Assembly (NCBI RefSeq): GCF_000622005.1
Contig: NZ_JHWV01000006.1
Location: 269,326-333,325, forward strand
DNA length: 64,000 nucleotides
Source of the DNA: Anaerovibrio sp. RM50
Lineage (GTDB): Bacteria; Bacillota; Negativicutes; Selenomonadales; Selenomonadaceae
Direction of reading: 5' to 3'
Positions 52,719 through 60,257 of this stretch are shown here, in pieces. The position numbers were made by a program, and so were the translations under genes. The first letter of the stretch is position 1. Each line of letters starts with the position of its first letter. The notes under the pieces are model-generated. The model ran no database searches. It saw only the letters and a program-made list of their open reading frames with translations, and was not told the origin of the DNA.

Positions 52719-53564
52719 TTATTTGAGCTGGACATTGGTAAAATTATAACGATTGCTATATAACTTGTAGTCACACCAAGTGCAGACATTCTGTTTCATT
52801 TCATCAATAAAGAGACGATAACGTGATTCAATACCATCTATCATCATTCCAATGGTACCTGTATTCGCATATACATTGCTCCATGCCTGGTGGACAATCT
52901 GTTTTCCATTTCTGTCATATTCACCGTCAACATAGACCGCAGCCAGAAAAGACCCCTTATACATATCAAACAAAATACCGTGAATACCTACATCCCTACC
53001 GTTTGGGTCAACAAGTTCAAGATCGTCCCTTTTTAAAATACGGACATTATTCTTTAAATAAGTTCCGCAACCATAGTGAATGGCCTCCCCTGTTGCCGGG
53101 TCACGGTCGTATTTGGTCTGTTCCTCTGTACGTTCTGCCCGAAGCCGGTTAGCGTCCATTTTAGCCTGTTCGTCAGCTTCTATATGACTATAACCATAGG
53201 TGACAATTTCCAAACGACGTGTGGATTCGTCAAACTTTTTCTTCTGGATTATTGCTTCTGCCTCATCCCTGCGGGCACTCTCGTCCTTGTAGTGTTCCAT
53301 AACGGTGTCGTATACCATAGTCCGTACAACCTTCTGATATACCTCACCGAACTCAAAAATGCCGGTAATAATATTGAACGGAAACGGGGCATGGCTCTGA
53401 TACTTGTCGTACAGCTCCTCCATCTTATAACGGTCTTCATCAGTGCCCTGGAGGAAAATCTTGTGGTACATATATATCCAATACAAATAACCGAAAAACG
53501 GCTCCTGATACTGGTCATAATCTTCCATCCACTCATAATTAGGATTTCTGAACATACTTGGCAC
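52719..53564 (-). CDS. Unknown protein, third gene of unit B operon
   Basis: A 281-residue protein with a tyrosine/aspartate-rich start (NPNYEWMEDYDQYQEPFFGY, residues ~7-26), a central charged helix (HYKDESARRDEAEAIIQKKK, ~91-110; ADEQAKMDANRLRAERTEEQ) and a beta-rich end with GIHGILFDMYKGSFLAAVYVDGEYDRNGK and CTWC. No membrane segment and no recognised family. Starts 4 bp after the coiled-coil protein gene ends, so co-translated with it. Confidence 0.6.
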   Translation of the reverse strand: MPSMFRNPNYEWMEDYDQYQEPFFGYLYWIYMYHKIFLQGTDEDRYKMEELYDKYQSHAPFPFNIITGIFEFGEVYQKVVRTMVYDTVMEHYKDESARRDEAEAIIQKKKFDESTRRLEIVTYGYSHIEADEQAKMDANRLRAERTEEQTKYDRDPATGEAIHYGCGTYLKNNVRILKRDDLELVDPNGRDVGIHGILFDMYKGSFLAAVYVDGEYDRNGKQIVHQAWSNVYANTGTIGMMIDGIESRYRLFIDEMKQNVCTWCDYKLYSNRYNFTNVQLK

Positions 53565-53568
53565 CCCC

Positions 53569-54306
53569 TTAAATATTTTTTGAGTTTACAATCTCCGCAA
53601 AAGCTTGCTCCACCTGCTCACGGGTTAAACTCCTCACATCATGGTTCTTTGAATGTGCGTTGTCCATAGCCGTATCAATGGAAAGTATCGCATATTCCAA
53701 CAGCTTTAAATTCCTGGATGTAAAAATTATATCTTCGACGTTGGATTTCACATGCAGGATATAATCCATATTGTTTTTGTATATATTCATTGTCATATCC
53801 ATATTCGCAGCCTTGCTGACCATTTTGAGCCCTGCCAGATCAGCTGCCGTAAAATTGCTGCCTGCATTTTCGCAGGTGTTTTTTAAGTGACTCCTGCTGA
53901 TTTTCTTCTCGACTTCCTTTGCTCTTGCTATGGTTCCGCAGGTAAACTCCTGAACATATTCATCCAGCAAAGACTTATCCGCATTGGGATATACCGCTTC
54001 AAATTCAGCAATTTTCTCAGCAACTGCGTCCCTGATCATTTTATTATGCTTTTCTTCCTTCTCCCTTTGCTTATCCAATTCACGGGTTTCCTCCGCAAGC
54101 TGTTCAGCGGCTTTTTTATCCTCCATATACTGGGCATATTCGCCAGAAATTTGGCTTTGGGTAAATGCATGGAAAAGCATATTTATAAAATTCCGGATAC
54201 CCAGGATAATTGCAGCGCCAACTACACAAAATGCCTCTGCAAAGAATCCAAATACTGCTGTTAATACAAGTATTATGCCGATAAACATTAATACTGTGCC
54301 CAACAT
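53569..54306 (-). CDS. Unknown membrane-anchored coiled-coil protein, second gene of unit B operon
   Basis: A 245-residue protein. The N-terminus is hydrophobic (VLMFIGIILVLTAVFGFFAEAFCVVGAAIILG, residues ~5-36), then a strongly charged coiled coil (EDKKAAEQLAEETRELDKQREKEEKHNKMI, ~62-91). The rest is helical with CGTIARAKEVEKK and a C-terminal EQAFAEIVNSKNI. No family recognised. 4 bp separate it from the gene downstream and 39 bp from the small gene upstream. Confidence 0.6.
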   Translation of the reverse strand: MLGTVLMFIGIILVLTAVFGFFAEAFCVVGAAIILGIRNFINMLFHAFTQSQISGEYAQYMEDKKAAEQLAEETRELDKQREKEEKHNKMIRDAVAEKIAEFEAVYPNADKSLLDEYVQEFTCGTIARAKEVEKKISRSHLKNTCENAGSNFTAADLAGLKMVSKAANMDMTMNIYKNNMDYILHVKSNVEDIIFTSRNLKLLEYAILSIDTAMDNAHSKNHDVRSLTREQVEQAFAEIVNSKNI

Positions 54307-54345
54307 AACAATTACCCCTTTTCGCCCTGTTTAATCACCAATGCA

Positions 54346-54543
54346 TCACCGGGAAGAATTTGCGTCCTCTTTATCAGCGTCATCAAATATGGATTTGATG
54401 CTCACAAATTGGGTATCGTTCTTCTTCCTCTTTTCCGCAATTCCTTTGAAATAATCACTTCCCAGAATAGGCTTTATCCCCCTTGCAACATGTACATCTT
54501 CCACACTTGCAAACACATCCAATGCCTTGTCCTTTTTTTCCAT
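54346..54543 (-). CDS. Small unknown protein, first gene of unit B operon
   Basis: A 65-residue charged protein (MEKKDKALDVFASVEDVHVARGIKPILG...). No family recognised. Element B starts about 40 bp upstream, so this is the promoter-proximal gene of the three-gene unit 54543-52719. A weak ribosome site (GGACTGGTGAAG) precedes the ATG. Confidence 0.55.
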   Translation of the reverse strand: MEKKDKALDVFASVEDVHVARGIKPILGSDYFKGIAEKRKKNDTQFVSIKSIFDDADKEDANSSR

Positions 54544-54582
54544 TCTTCACCAGTCCTTTATCATTTGTATATAAAAAAACTT

Positions 54583-54642
54583 TCATCTTTCATCAGTATT
54601 TTACAAACATAATGTAGAATCCCATTAAACTGCCAGTTAAAA
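54583..54642 (-). promoter_or_regulatory. Conserved upstream element, copy B
   Basis: Minus-strand copy with near-palindrome TTAACTGGCAGTTTAA (54625-54640), then GGGATTCTAC, TTTGTAAAATACTGATGAAA and GATGAAA. It precedes the unit B operon starting at 54543. Confidence 0.8.
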
Positions 54643-54694
54643 AATGACATAAAAGCATCATTTCAAACTGGTCTTTTTTTTGCCCAGTAAATCA

Positions 54695-54894
54695 TTGTCA
54701 AAAATAGCAAAATTGCTATAATTTAATCAATAAATAATTTGGCAGACCTCAAATTTTCAACTTCATTGTTTGTTGGCATGATCGTGTTATTCATGTTTCC
54801 ATGGTTGAAGTCCCCTTTATTGTTACCTCTTTATTTAACTCTACTATTTGAGGCTTGTGCCAGGAGGATAATCCATCGATTATCCTCTTTTTTT
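54695..54894 (+). ncRNA. Putative structured small RNA with own promoter and terminator
   Basis: Plus-strand promoter TTGTCA (54695-54700), 16 bp, TATAAT (54717-54722). A perfect 10-bp terminator stem GAGGATAATC/GATTATCCTC with a CATC loop and seven Ts ends at 54894, so an RNA of about 165 nt is expected. Its ends can pair: GGCA(54741) with TGCC, CCTCAAA with TTTGAGG, and inside these ACTTCA with TGAAGT, giving nested stems. No ribosome site is visible. It lies between units B and C in a 471-bp gap (54544-55014); the remainder holds no other clear feature. Confidence 0.65.
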
Positions 54895-55014
54895 GCGCTT
54901 ATTCTGCATCTCAAAAGGCTCCGGCGGTTATTATCCTGCCGAAGCCTTAAGTTTATATACACCTTTGAACTAAGATTATATATGCCTTTTAACCATAATC
55001 ATATTATTTATATA

Positions 55015-56070
55015 CTAATATCCTAATCTATACACCTCCGGATAATGTACTTTGTAGTAAGCAAGGCGATAAGCCATCATCGCACTGGATAATGCATGAG
55101 CCCTGGAACAGAGATACCTGATTTTATTGCAGGATTCAATAAACCATTCCGGTACGCCCTTTGATTTGAGCAGCTCTGCCACTTCCTTTTTAATGCCCTT
55201 TCCTTTGCGCACATATTCCATTACCTTAACAGAAAGCTCCAGATCAACACCCTTTTGCTCCAGATATGCCAGGATGTCTTCACGGACAGATATAGCATCA
55301 TCCAAGCCACATTTACCATCACGTATCAAAAGCTCCATGTTGTCTTTCCATACACCCGCTCCATGGCAGAAACCGAACAGCTTCACAATATCGGCAAACT
55401 TTTTAGGCTTAAACAGCTTAAAAACATCTTTTGAAACATCTGAATCATCAAATTCTCCCCCATACTGGAACCCGGACAAGGTCTTCGAATCATCCAACGG
55501 AATCTGCCTGTAACTAACATTTGTCAGTTCTTCCAATTTCTTAAGCAATGTCATTCCATAGTTGTTCAAGATTACTGGATGATACCTTTCTGAAACCTCG
55601 ATTTTTATATCCGGAAACTTGTTTCCATCTCGACCAAGTAATACCACAGATGGAATATTATGACCATCCTTTATCAGTGGCTCCCCACATTTTGGACAAT
55701 TATTATCTTGCAAATATAAACCCACTTCACAGGAGCCATCTGTTATAAATTTACTGTAATGGCATTTAGGGCAACGCCAATGCGGTGGAAGCGGATTTAT
55801 TTCCGTAATTCCTAACATATTTGCCACTAAGGAAGCTCCAACCAAACCATGGGTATATACCGGTTCTCCATCCTCATTTGCCCTTTTCACTAGATTGTAT
55901 GACAAAAGATATAGATCCGAAAAATCATTTTTAGTAATCGAAGTCAATTCCTGATCCAGTCTAGTCTGGACAATATCCGGAAGCCTCTCCCCATATAGCT
56001 CCTGCGCTCTTTTGTATGAAAGTTGACTGATAATTTCATTTGTTTTTTCGCACTTTTTCGATTGATTCAA
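55015..56070 (-). CDS. Shrunken, apparently inactive PolC-type DNA polymerase III alpha (regulon unit C)
   Basis: A ~351-residue frame homologous to part of PolC, which is normally ~1400-1450 residues. It shows ELYGERLPDIVQTRLDQELTSI, LGITEINPLPPHWRCPKC, CPKCGEPLIKDGHNIP with four zinc cysteines, then the palm segment FPDIKIEVSERYHP where PolC has PDIDLNFSGEYQ, and the late segment FADIVKLFGFCHGAGVWKDN, YVRKGKGIKKEV, AHALSSAMMAYRLAYYKVHYPEVY. A stretch of the palm is deleted, one catalytic Asp is Lys, and the glycine-rich GRGS loop is changed. The exonuclease, OB and PHP parts are absent. The TTG at 56070 has GAGGAG 8 bases before it. No frameshifts, so it may be a maintained pseudo-enzyme. 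Confidence 0.85.
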   Translation of the reverse strand: MNQSKKCEKTNEIISQLSYKRAQELYGERLPDIVQTRLDQELTSITKNDFSDLYLLSYNLVKRANEDGEPVYTHGLVGASLVANMLGITEINPLPPHWRCPKCHYSKFITDGSCEVGLYLQDNNCPKCGEPLIKDGHNIPSVVLLGRDGNKFPDIKIEVSERYHPVILNNYGMTLLKKLEELTNVSYRQIPLDDSKTLSGFQYGGEFDDSDVSKDVFKLFKPKKFADIVKLFGFCHGAGVWKDNMELLIRDGKCGLDDAISVREDILAYLEQKGVDLELSVKVMEYVRKGKGIKKEVAELLKSKGVPEWFIESCNKIRYLCSRAHALSSAMMAYRLAYYKVHYPEVYRLGY

Positions 56071-56100
56071 GTTTCTCACTCCTCAGGAATATTGAAATAT

Positions 56101-56160
56101 CATCTTTCATAAGCATTTTACAAATCTGGTAAGGAAAGCTATTAAACTTACAGTTTAAAC
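56101..56160 (-). promoter_or_regulatory. Conserved upstream element, copy C
   Basis: Contains the perfect palindrome TTAAACTtacAGTTTAA (56142-56158), then on the minus strand TTTAATAGC, TTTGTAAAATGCTTATGAAA and GATGATAT. It precedes the PolC-like gene by about 30 bp. Confidence 0.85.
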
Positions 56161-56173
56161 ATGATAAAGAGAA

Positions 56174-57574
56174 TTAAAACATATCATTTAATTGAACAAG
56201 GGTTACTTCCCCATTACTGGCAGCAGTTTGCAATCCCTTCGTAAAACCGCACTTGGAAAAAATCATATAATAGCATTTTTGCCCGTGTGAAAACACTGAA
56301 GCATAATGCTTAAGCAGCTCAAGTTCATCCCGCCCTATTACTGTATTTCTGTATTTACAGGATACCGCCAGATAAGCCTTTTCACCAGATGTTTTTTCAA
56401 TTACCTCTCCAACTATATCTATTTCAATCTCCTTTTTCTCAGTGGGATCATTTCCCCACCATCTGCCTATAGATAAAACTTCAAAAGGTAATTCATTGGC
56501 ATAATAAAGCAGATAATCCTTGCACATCCGCTCAAATACCTGTCCCATAAAATCATTCAAATACGGTTTGATGACCTTATCATAAAGCTGGCTTATCCGA
56601 CCGGACTGAATAAGAGCAATATTATCAGGCACAAAGCGATACCAAAATCGGAAAAAGCTATCATCAATGGAATAAATAGTTTTCCGTGAATTTGCGTTAG
56701 AAAATGGAAACTCACGCTTGACCACCCCTAATTCCATCAATGAATTCAGATATTTTGAACAAGCCCCCGTATCCATTTTGCACTGGCTGGCTATCTCGTT
56801 CATTTTCGAGGCACCGCCTGCAATGGCAGCCAAAATATCACTGTATTGTGAAGGCTCCCTCAGCTCTTGTTTCAGGAGATTTTCCGGTTCCTCGTATAGA
56901 TAACTTGATCTATCAAACATATTATCCAGCAATGCACCATCCACATCATCCCCTATATTCAACTTGTTAATATAGTGAGGAACGCCACCAGTTATGCCAT
57001 AAATCAGAGCATTTTCCTGGAATGAACATTCCGGTGAAAACAGGGCAGTTTCCTTATAAGTAAGAGGTTCTATCTTAAATTGACCTGTTCTTCGCCCATA
57101 GAGGGGGCTTTCATGGCCTAAAACCTGCTTTTCCATAAAACTCATTGAGGATCCACACAATATTAAATATATCTTTGAATCAGCCCACTTGTGATCAATA
57201 ATGTGCTGCAATAAAGATGAAAATGCCATGTCTGATTTCGCAAGATATGGATATTCATCAATTACAAAAACCAGTCTTTCTTGCTGCCCCAAATGTGTTA
57301 TTTCAGATAATGCATCTTCAAATGTCCTATACTCTGGAGCACTTGCTGAACCCGCATCCTTAAATAGTTGAATTGCCTCAGAAAGATGTCGAAGATTTCT
57401 ATGCGCCGGTGCGTTAAGGGCAGAAAAATATATAGTTGGTTTATCCTTGCAAAACTCATTTATAAGCGCAGTTTTACCTACTCTACGGCGGCCATATATA
57501 ATAATGCACTCAAAAGCATTGTTAGTATAGCGATTATTTAACTTCATCAGCTCTTTTTCTCTGCAATAAAACAT
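56174..57574 (-). CDS. ATPase of the archaeal-type AAA/DUF234 family
   Basis: A 466-residue ATPase. Walker A is IIYGRRRVGKTALINEF (residues ~25-41), Walker B RLVFVIDEYPYLAKSD (~100-115), then YLILCGSSMSFM and YGRRTGQFKIEPLT. The C-terminal part has a winged-helix-like segment (GGASKMNEIASQCKMDTGACSKYLNSLMEL) and a DUF234 nuclease-like core (EIEIDIVGEV, LAVSCKYRNTVIG). Family role unknown. Starts at an ATG with GGAGGTG upstream, and three tandem 15-16-bp repeats lie before it. Confidence 0.85.
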   Translation of the reverse strand: MFYCREKELMKLNNRYTNNAFECIIIYGRRRVGKTALINEFCKDKPTIYFSALNAPAHRNLRHLSEAIQLFKDAGSASAPEYRTFEDALSEITHLGQQERLVFVIDEYPYLAKSDMAFSSLLQHIIDHKWADSKIYLILCGSSMSFMEKQVLGHESPLYGRRTGQFKIEPLTYKETALFSPECSFQENALIYGITGGVPHYINKLNIGDDVDGALLDNMFDRSSYLYEEPENLLKQELREPSQYSDILAAIAGGASKMNEIASQCKMDTGACSKYLNSLMELGVVKREFPFSNANSRKTIYSIDDSFFRFWYRFVPDNIALIQSGRISQLYDKVIKPYLNDFMGQVFERMCKDYLLYYANELPFEVLSIGRWWGNDPTEKKEIEIDIVGEVIEKTSGEKAYLAVSCKYRNTVIGRDELELLKHYASVFSHGQKCYYMIFSKCGFTKGLQTAASNGEVTLVQLNDMF

Positions 57575-57598
57575 TCTACACCTCCGTATAACTGTATT

Positions 57599-57650
57599 TT
57601 AGTAACTTATAATCTACTAACTTACGATTTACTAGTTTAAGATTATACTA
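57599..57650 (-). repeat. Three tandem 15-16-bp repeats upstream of the DUF234 ATPase gene
   Basis: On the minus strand AATCTTAAACTAGTA, AATCGTAAGTTAGTA and GATTATAAGTTACTA follow each other directly, with a partial fourth. Placed 25-75 bp before the start like the array of the DUF4143 gene, they look like operator iterons. Confidence 0.7.
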
Positions 57651-57680
57651 TGAAAAATACAGGTATTTGTCAATATTAAA

Positions 57681-57714
57681 GTCACAAGGCGTACCCGCAG
57701 GTACGCCTTGTGAC
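57681..57714 (-). terminator. Terminator after the second 135-residue paralogue gene
   Basis: Perfect 15-bp inverted repeat GTCACAAGGCGTACC/GGTACGCCTTGTGAC with a CGCA loop, 30 bp after the stop at 57744; the minus-strand tail is CTTTAATATTG. Shares the GGCGTACC core with the terminators at 52661 and 60258. Confidence 0.75.
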
Positions 57715-57743
57715 TAATTTTTGCTATAAGCACAAAGAATATT

Positions 57744-58145
57744 TTATCCATGAATTGTAAGTATCTTTTCAAGGATTGAATGATGGCGTAAGTAATCTTT
57801 ATCTTTCATATCCTTTTTGAATACTTTTAACACTTCAATTTTCTTATCAATCAGAAACCCATTATAAGAATCCGCCAAATTATCGGCTGCAGCTTCTGCT
57901 TCCTCTTTGGTATTAAATACTCCTACCTCTGTACTAAAACCATAGTCAGTGTTCTTCTCAATCACTACATACTTGACTTCTGCTCCAAGAGATTTCAGTA
58001 ATTCCATTTTTTCTTGGTACTTTTTCATTAATGCTTTTAATTCTTTCATGTTCCCATTCTTGGGAAACAACTTCATTATCTCATCAACTATCTCCCGGCG
58101 TTGCTTTTTAGTCAAACGATACATAAATTCATTTGTGCAAGCCAT
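57744..58145 (-). CDS. Unknown 133-residue protein, paralogue of 51893-52300
   Basis: Starts MACTNEFMYRLTKKQRREIVDEIMKLFPK and shares with its paralogue the MDLLKSIGAEIKYVV-like segment (here MELLKSLGAEVKYVV), EVGVFNTKEEAEAAADNLADSYNG and a Lys/Asp-rich C-terminus. Identity is evident across the whole chain. No known family. GAGGTGAATGC precedes the ATG at 58145. It is divergent from the DUF4160 gene. Confidence 0.65.
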   Translation of the reverse strand: MACTNEFMYRLTKKQRREIVDEIMKLFPKNGNMKELKALMKKYQEKMELLKSLGAEVKYVVIEKNTDYGFSTEVGVFNTKEEAEAAADNLADSYNGFLIDKKIEVLKVFKKDMKDKDYLRHHSILEKILTIHG

Positions 58146-58220
58146 AAGCATTCACCTCTTCTCTATATGCACTTTTGCAATCTCATGTTATAATTTATTT
58201 GACGCAAAGGAGTTTTCTTC

Positions 58221-58475
58221 ATGCCAGAAATAACGCGTTTTTACGGTATCGTTATTAAAATGTTCTTCAAACCTAAAGAACATGAGCCTAGTCACATTCA
58301 TGCTTTATATGGTGAATATATGGGAGAATTTAACATCTCCACCTTTGATATGATTCAGGGTGATCTGCCTCCCAAAGCACAAGAACTGGTAAGGGAATGG
58401 CTTCAACTATACAAAGATGAACTACAAATTATGTGGCAATCTCAAACAATCCATAAATTACCGCCACTAAAATAG
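58221..58475 (+). CDS. DUF4160 domain protein
   Basis: An 84-residue protein: MPEITRFYGIVIKMFFKPKEHEPSHIHALYGEYMGEF (residues 1-37) is the DUF4160 pattern, ending in LPPKAQELVREWLQLYKDELQIMW. DUF4160 genes usually travel with DUF2442 genes, in what may be toxin-antitoxin pairs. AAGGAG lies before the ATG. A TATAAT box is visible at 58192-58197. Confidence 0.85.
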   Translation: MPEITRFYGIVIKMFFKPKEHEPSHIHALYGEYMGEFNISTFDMIQGDLPPKAQELVREWLQLYKDELQIMWQSQTIHKLPPLK

Positions 58476-58487
58476 GAGGTGCCAACA

Positions 58488-58757
58488 ATGATTCCTCGCA
58501 TAAAACACATAGAGCCTCGTGAAAATTTCACCTTATATATTATCTTTGATGATGATAAAAGCGTTATTTATGATGTAAAGGATGACATTAATACCCTCCC
58601 ATCATACCATACGCTCATGACAGAACAGGGACTTTTTAAAAATGTCCAGTTGGATGAAAGCCGTACCTGTGTGTTTTGGAACGATGACATTGACCTTCCT
58701 AGTGATATTCTATATGAGTACGGTACTCCATACTTAACACCAAGCCCAGAATCATAA
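58488..58757 (+). CDS. DUF2442 domain protein
   Basis: An 89-residue protein: MIPRIKHIEPRENFTLYIIFDDDKSVIYDVKD (residues 1-32) and RTCVFWNDDIDLPSDILYEYG (~62-82) match DUF2442. GGAGGTGCCAACA precedes the ATG at 58488, 12 bp after the DUF4160 stop. It forms a two-gene unit with DUF4160. Confidence 0.88.
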   Translation: MIPRIKHIEPRENFTLYIIFDDDKSVIYDVKDDINTLPSYHTLMTEQGLFKNVQLDESRTCVFWNDDIDLPSDILYEYGTPYLTPSPES

Positions 58758-58864
58758 TGGATGTAGAATTTGCCATGCTCCGTGACAAAAAGCCGATTGA
58801 AGAAATCATAAAATATACCGGCCTTAATAAAGATCAGATTCAGAAGCTGGCCGAGGAATTTTAA
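58757..58864 (+). pseudogene. C-terminal remnant of an Rpn-type protein
   Basis: A 35-codon frame whose ATG overlaps the DUF2442 stop (TAATG): MDVEFAMLRDKKPIEEIIKYTGL and IQKLAEEF. This is the final helical hairpin of Rpn family proteins, nearly the same as the end of the 48815-49117 fragment. Probably a leftover of a larger gene. Confidence 0.65.
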
Positions 58865-58897
58865 CATCTTGTTGCTCTTTTTTTACCCACTCAATTA

Positions 58898-58970
58898 GTG
58901 TCAAAAATGCAAAGTTGCTATAATGTAATCAAAAAAGAGAGGATAATCCACCGATTATCCTCTCTTTTTT
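58898..58970 (+). ncRNA. Collapsed copy of the small-RNA promoter/terminator unit
   Basis: GTGTCA (58898-58903), 15 bp, TATAAT (58919-58924), then only ~11 bp before a perfect 13-bp stem AGAGAGGATAATC/GATTATCCTCTCT with TTTTTT. Promoter and terminator match those of the 54695-54894 RNA, but the RNA body is missing. With six As on the other side, the hairpin also ends the minus-strand HsdM-like gene (stop at 58988). Confidence 0.65.
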
Positions 58971-58987
58971 GCGTTTCCCCCCTCCTT

Positions 58988-60151
58988 CTAATCCTCATAC
59001 TTACTAATTCCAGCAATAATTTTCTTTTCGCGAACAATATCAACTATGCGTTTTACATCCTGCATTGATAAGTCCATTTCTCCACTTTCTTCTGTAACCA
59101 ACCTGGTACCATCAATGGAAAGCATCCGATTCCCCTCCGCCTTGCTCAACAATAATATACTTTGATTATCAGGCAGGGAAATAACAGCCTCAGCATAACC
59201 TGGCTTTAAGAGCATTTCTTTACACTGCTCACTGATGTTTTTCCCGTCATACAAAGCATCAGTATCCAAAATAACAACCGCTTTACCAGTATCTTCCAAC
59301 ATATGCAGTGCATAGGCAATTTCATCCAGATTATGCTTTGAAGACTTTGTACTGGAGGCAGCTGATAAAATGCCTTCACTCTGTATCACATCCGTCCTAA
59401 CAGTCATTTCGGGAGTCACTTGTAACAAAACTTTATCAAAGGTTACATTCTCACCATTATTGTTATTATCTACGATGTTTCCTAATATATCTGTAAACAA
59501 TATCTGTGGTTTTTTACCACTTAAATATTCAAGAGTGCGCCAGATCCATTGCCACTCCAGATTATAATTTACACAACATGTTACATAGGCCGGAGTAGGT
59601 CTCAGCATATTGATATTTGTTCCTACCACATAAAGAGCATCTTCATCGGAGATATTAAGTAATTCTGTCCCCAAGGCTTCCACAGATTCCGAAAGGATAT
59701 TTTCTTCCTTATCATATATTTTATTTTCAAGTTTAATAAGATCCCTGTATATTTTTGCAATTTGCTCCTTATCTGTAACCTCGCCCCATTTATTACAGAA
59801 ATATGCTACCAACTTTTTTGGGTACACTGACATATCGCAGAAGTTATTATCCCTTGTAACCTCTTTAACCCCCGGAATGACCTTTACAGGCTTATTGGAC
59901 GGAACACCTTTTCTTATATAAGGCTTATTCCATATCTTATAGATATCTCCCAATAATGTTAATTCAAAGCCCAACGAATCCAAATGCAAGTTTTCCTCTG
60001 TTTTCTCGTCCCAAGTAAAACCGGACAAATTCTTATTTAATGTCAGATATCTTGCCACTGCCAACAATCCAACCAATATGAGTCCGCCATGCTTTTTCCC
60101 ACTGGAACGATTAAGTTCTTCTAAAATCTCGGATGTAGTTTTCTCTTCCAT
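58988..60151 (-). CDS. Degenerate HsdM-like N6-adenine methyltransferase (regulon unit D)
   Basis: A 387-residue protein. The C-terminal half follows type I modification methylases: HNLDEIAYALHMLEDTGKAVVILDTDALYDG (residues ~275-305), CKEMLLKPGYAEAVISLPDN (~313-332), ILLLSKAEGNRML and a final DLSMQDVKRIVDIVREKKIIAGISK. But where HsdM has the catalytic NPP[FY] the protein has TFDKVLLQVTPEMT, and the SAM-binding DPxxGSG motif is absent. It is therefore probably catalytically dead. GGAGG lies 9 bases before the ATG at 60151, and element D precedes it. No hsdS or hsdR is nearby. Confidence 0.75.
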   Translation of the reverse strand: MEEKTTSEILEELNRSSGKKHGGLILVGLLAVARYLTLNKNLSGFTWDEKTEENLHLDSLGFELTLLGDIYKIWNKPYIRKGVPSNKPVKVIPGVKEVTRDNNFCDMSVYPKKLVAYFCNKWGEVTDKEQIAKIYRDLIKLENKIYDKEENILSESVEALGTELLNISDEDALYVVGTNINMLRPTPAYVTCCVNYNLEWQWIWRTLEYLSGKKPQILFTDILGNIVDNNNNGENVTFDKVLLQVTPEMTVRTDVIQSEGILSAASSTKSSKHNLDEIAYALHMLEDTGKAVVILDTDALYDGKNISEQCKEMLLKPGYAEAVISLPDNQSILLLSKAEGNRMLSIDGTRLVTEESGEMDLSMQDVKRIVDIVREKKIIAGISKYED

Positions 60152-60191
60152 ATCTGTAATCCTCCTTTTAAATAGTTATAAATAATGAAAT

Positions 60192-60251
60192 TTCATCTTT
60201 CATTAGCATTTTACAAATCCGGTGCAGGATACTATTAAACTTCCAGTTTAA
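60192..60251 (-). promoter_or_regulatory. Conserved upstream element, copy D
   Basis: Perfect palindrome TTAAACTtccAGTTTAA (60235-60251), then on the minus strand TTTAATAGTATCCTGCA, TTTGTAAAATGCTAATGAAA and GATGAAAT. It lies about 40 bp before the HsdM-like gene and just after a terminator. Confidence 0.85.
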
Positions 60252-60257
60252 AATAAA

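Noticed and set aside
54739..55026. A hydrophobic 95-codon frame in the small-RNA region, resembling a type I toxin
   Set aside because: It starts with TTG without a ribosome site and runs through the terminator; the paired-RNA reading is better supported. A shorter toxin cannot be fully excluded.
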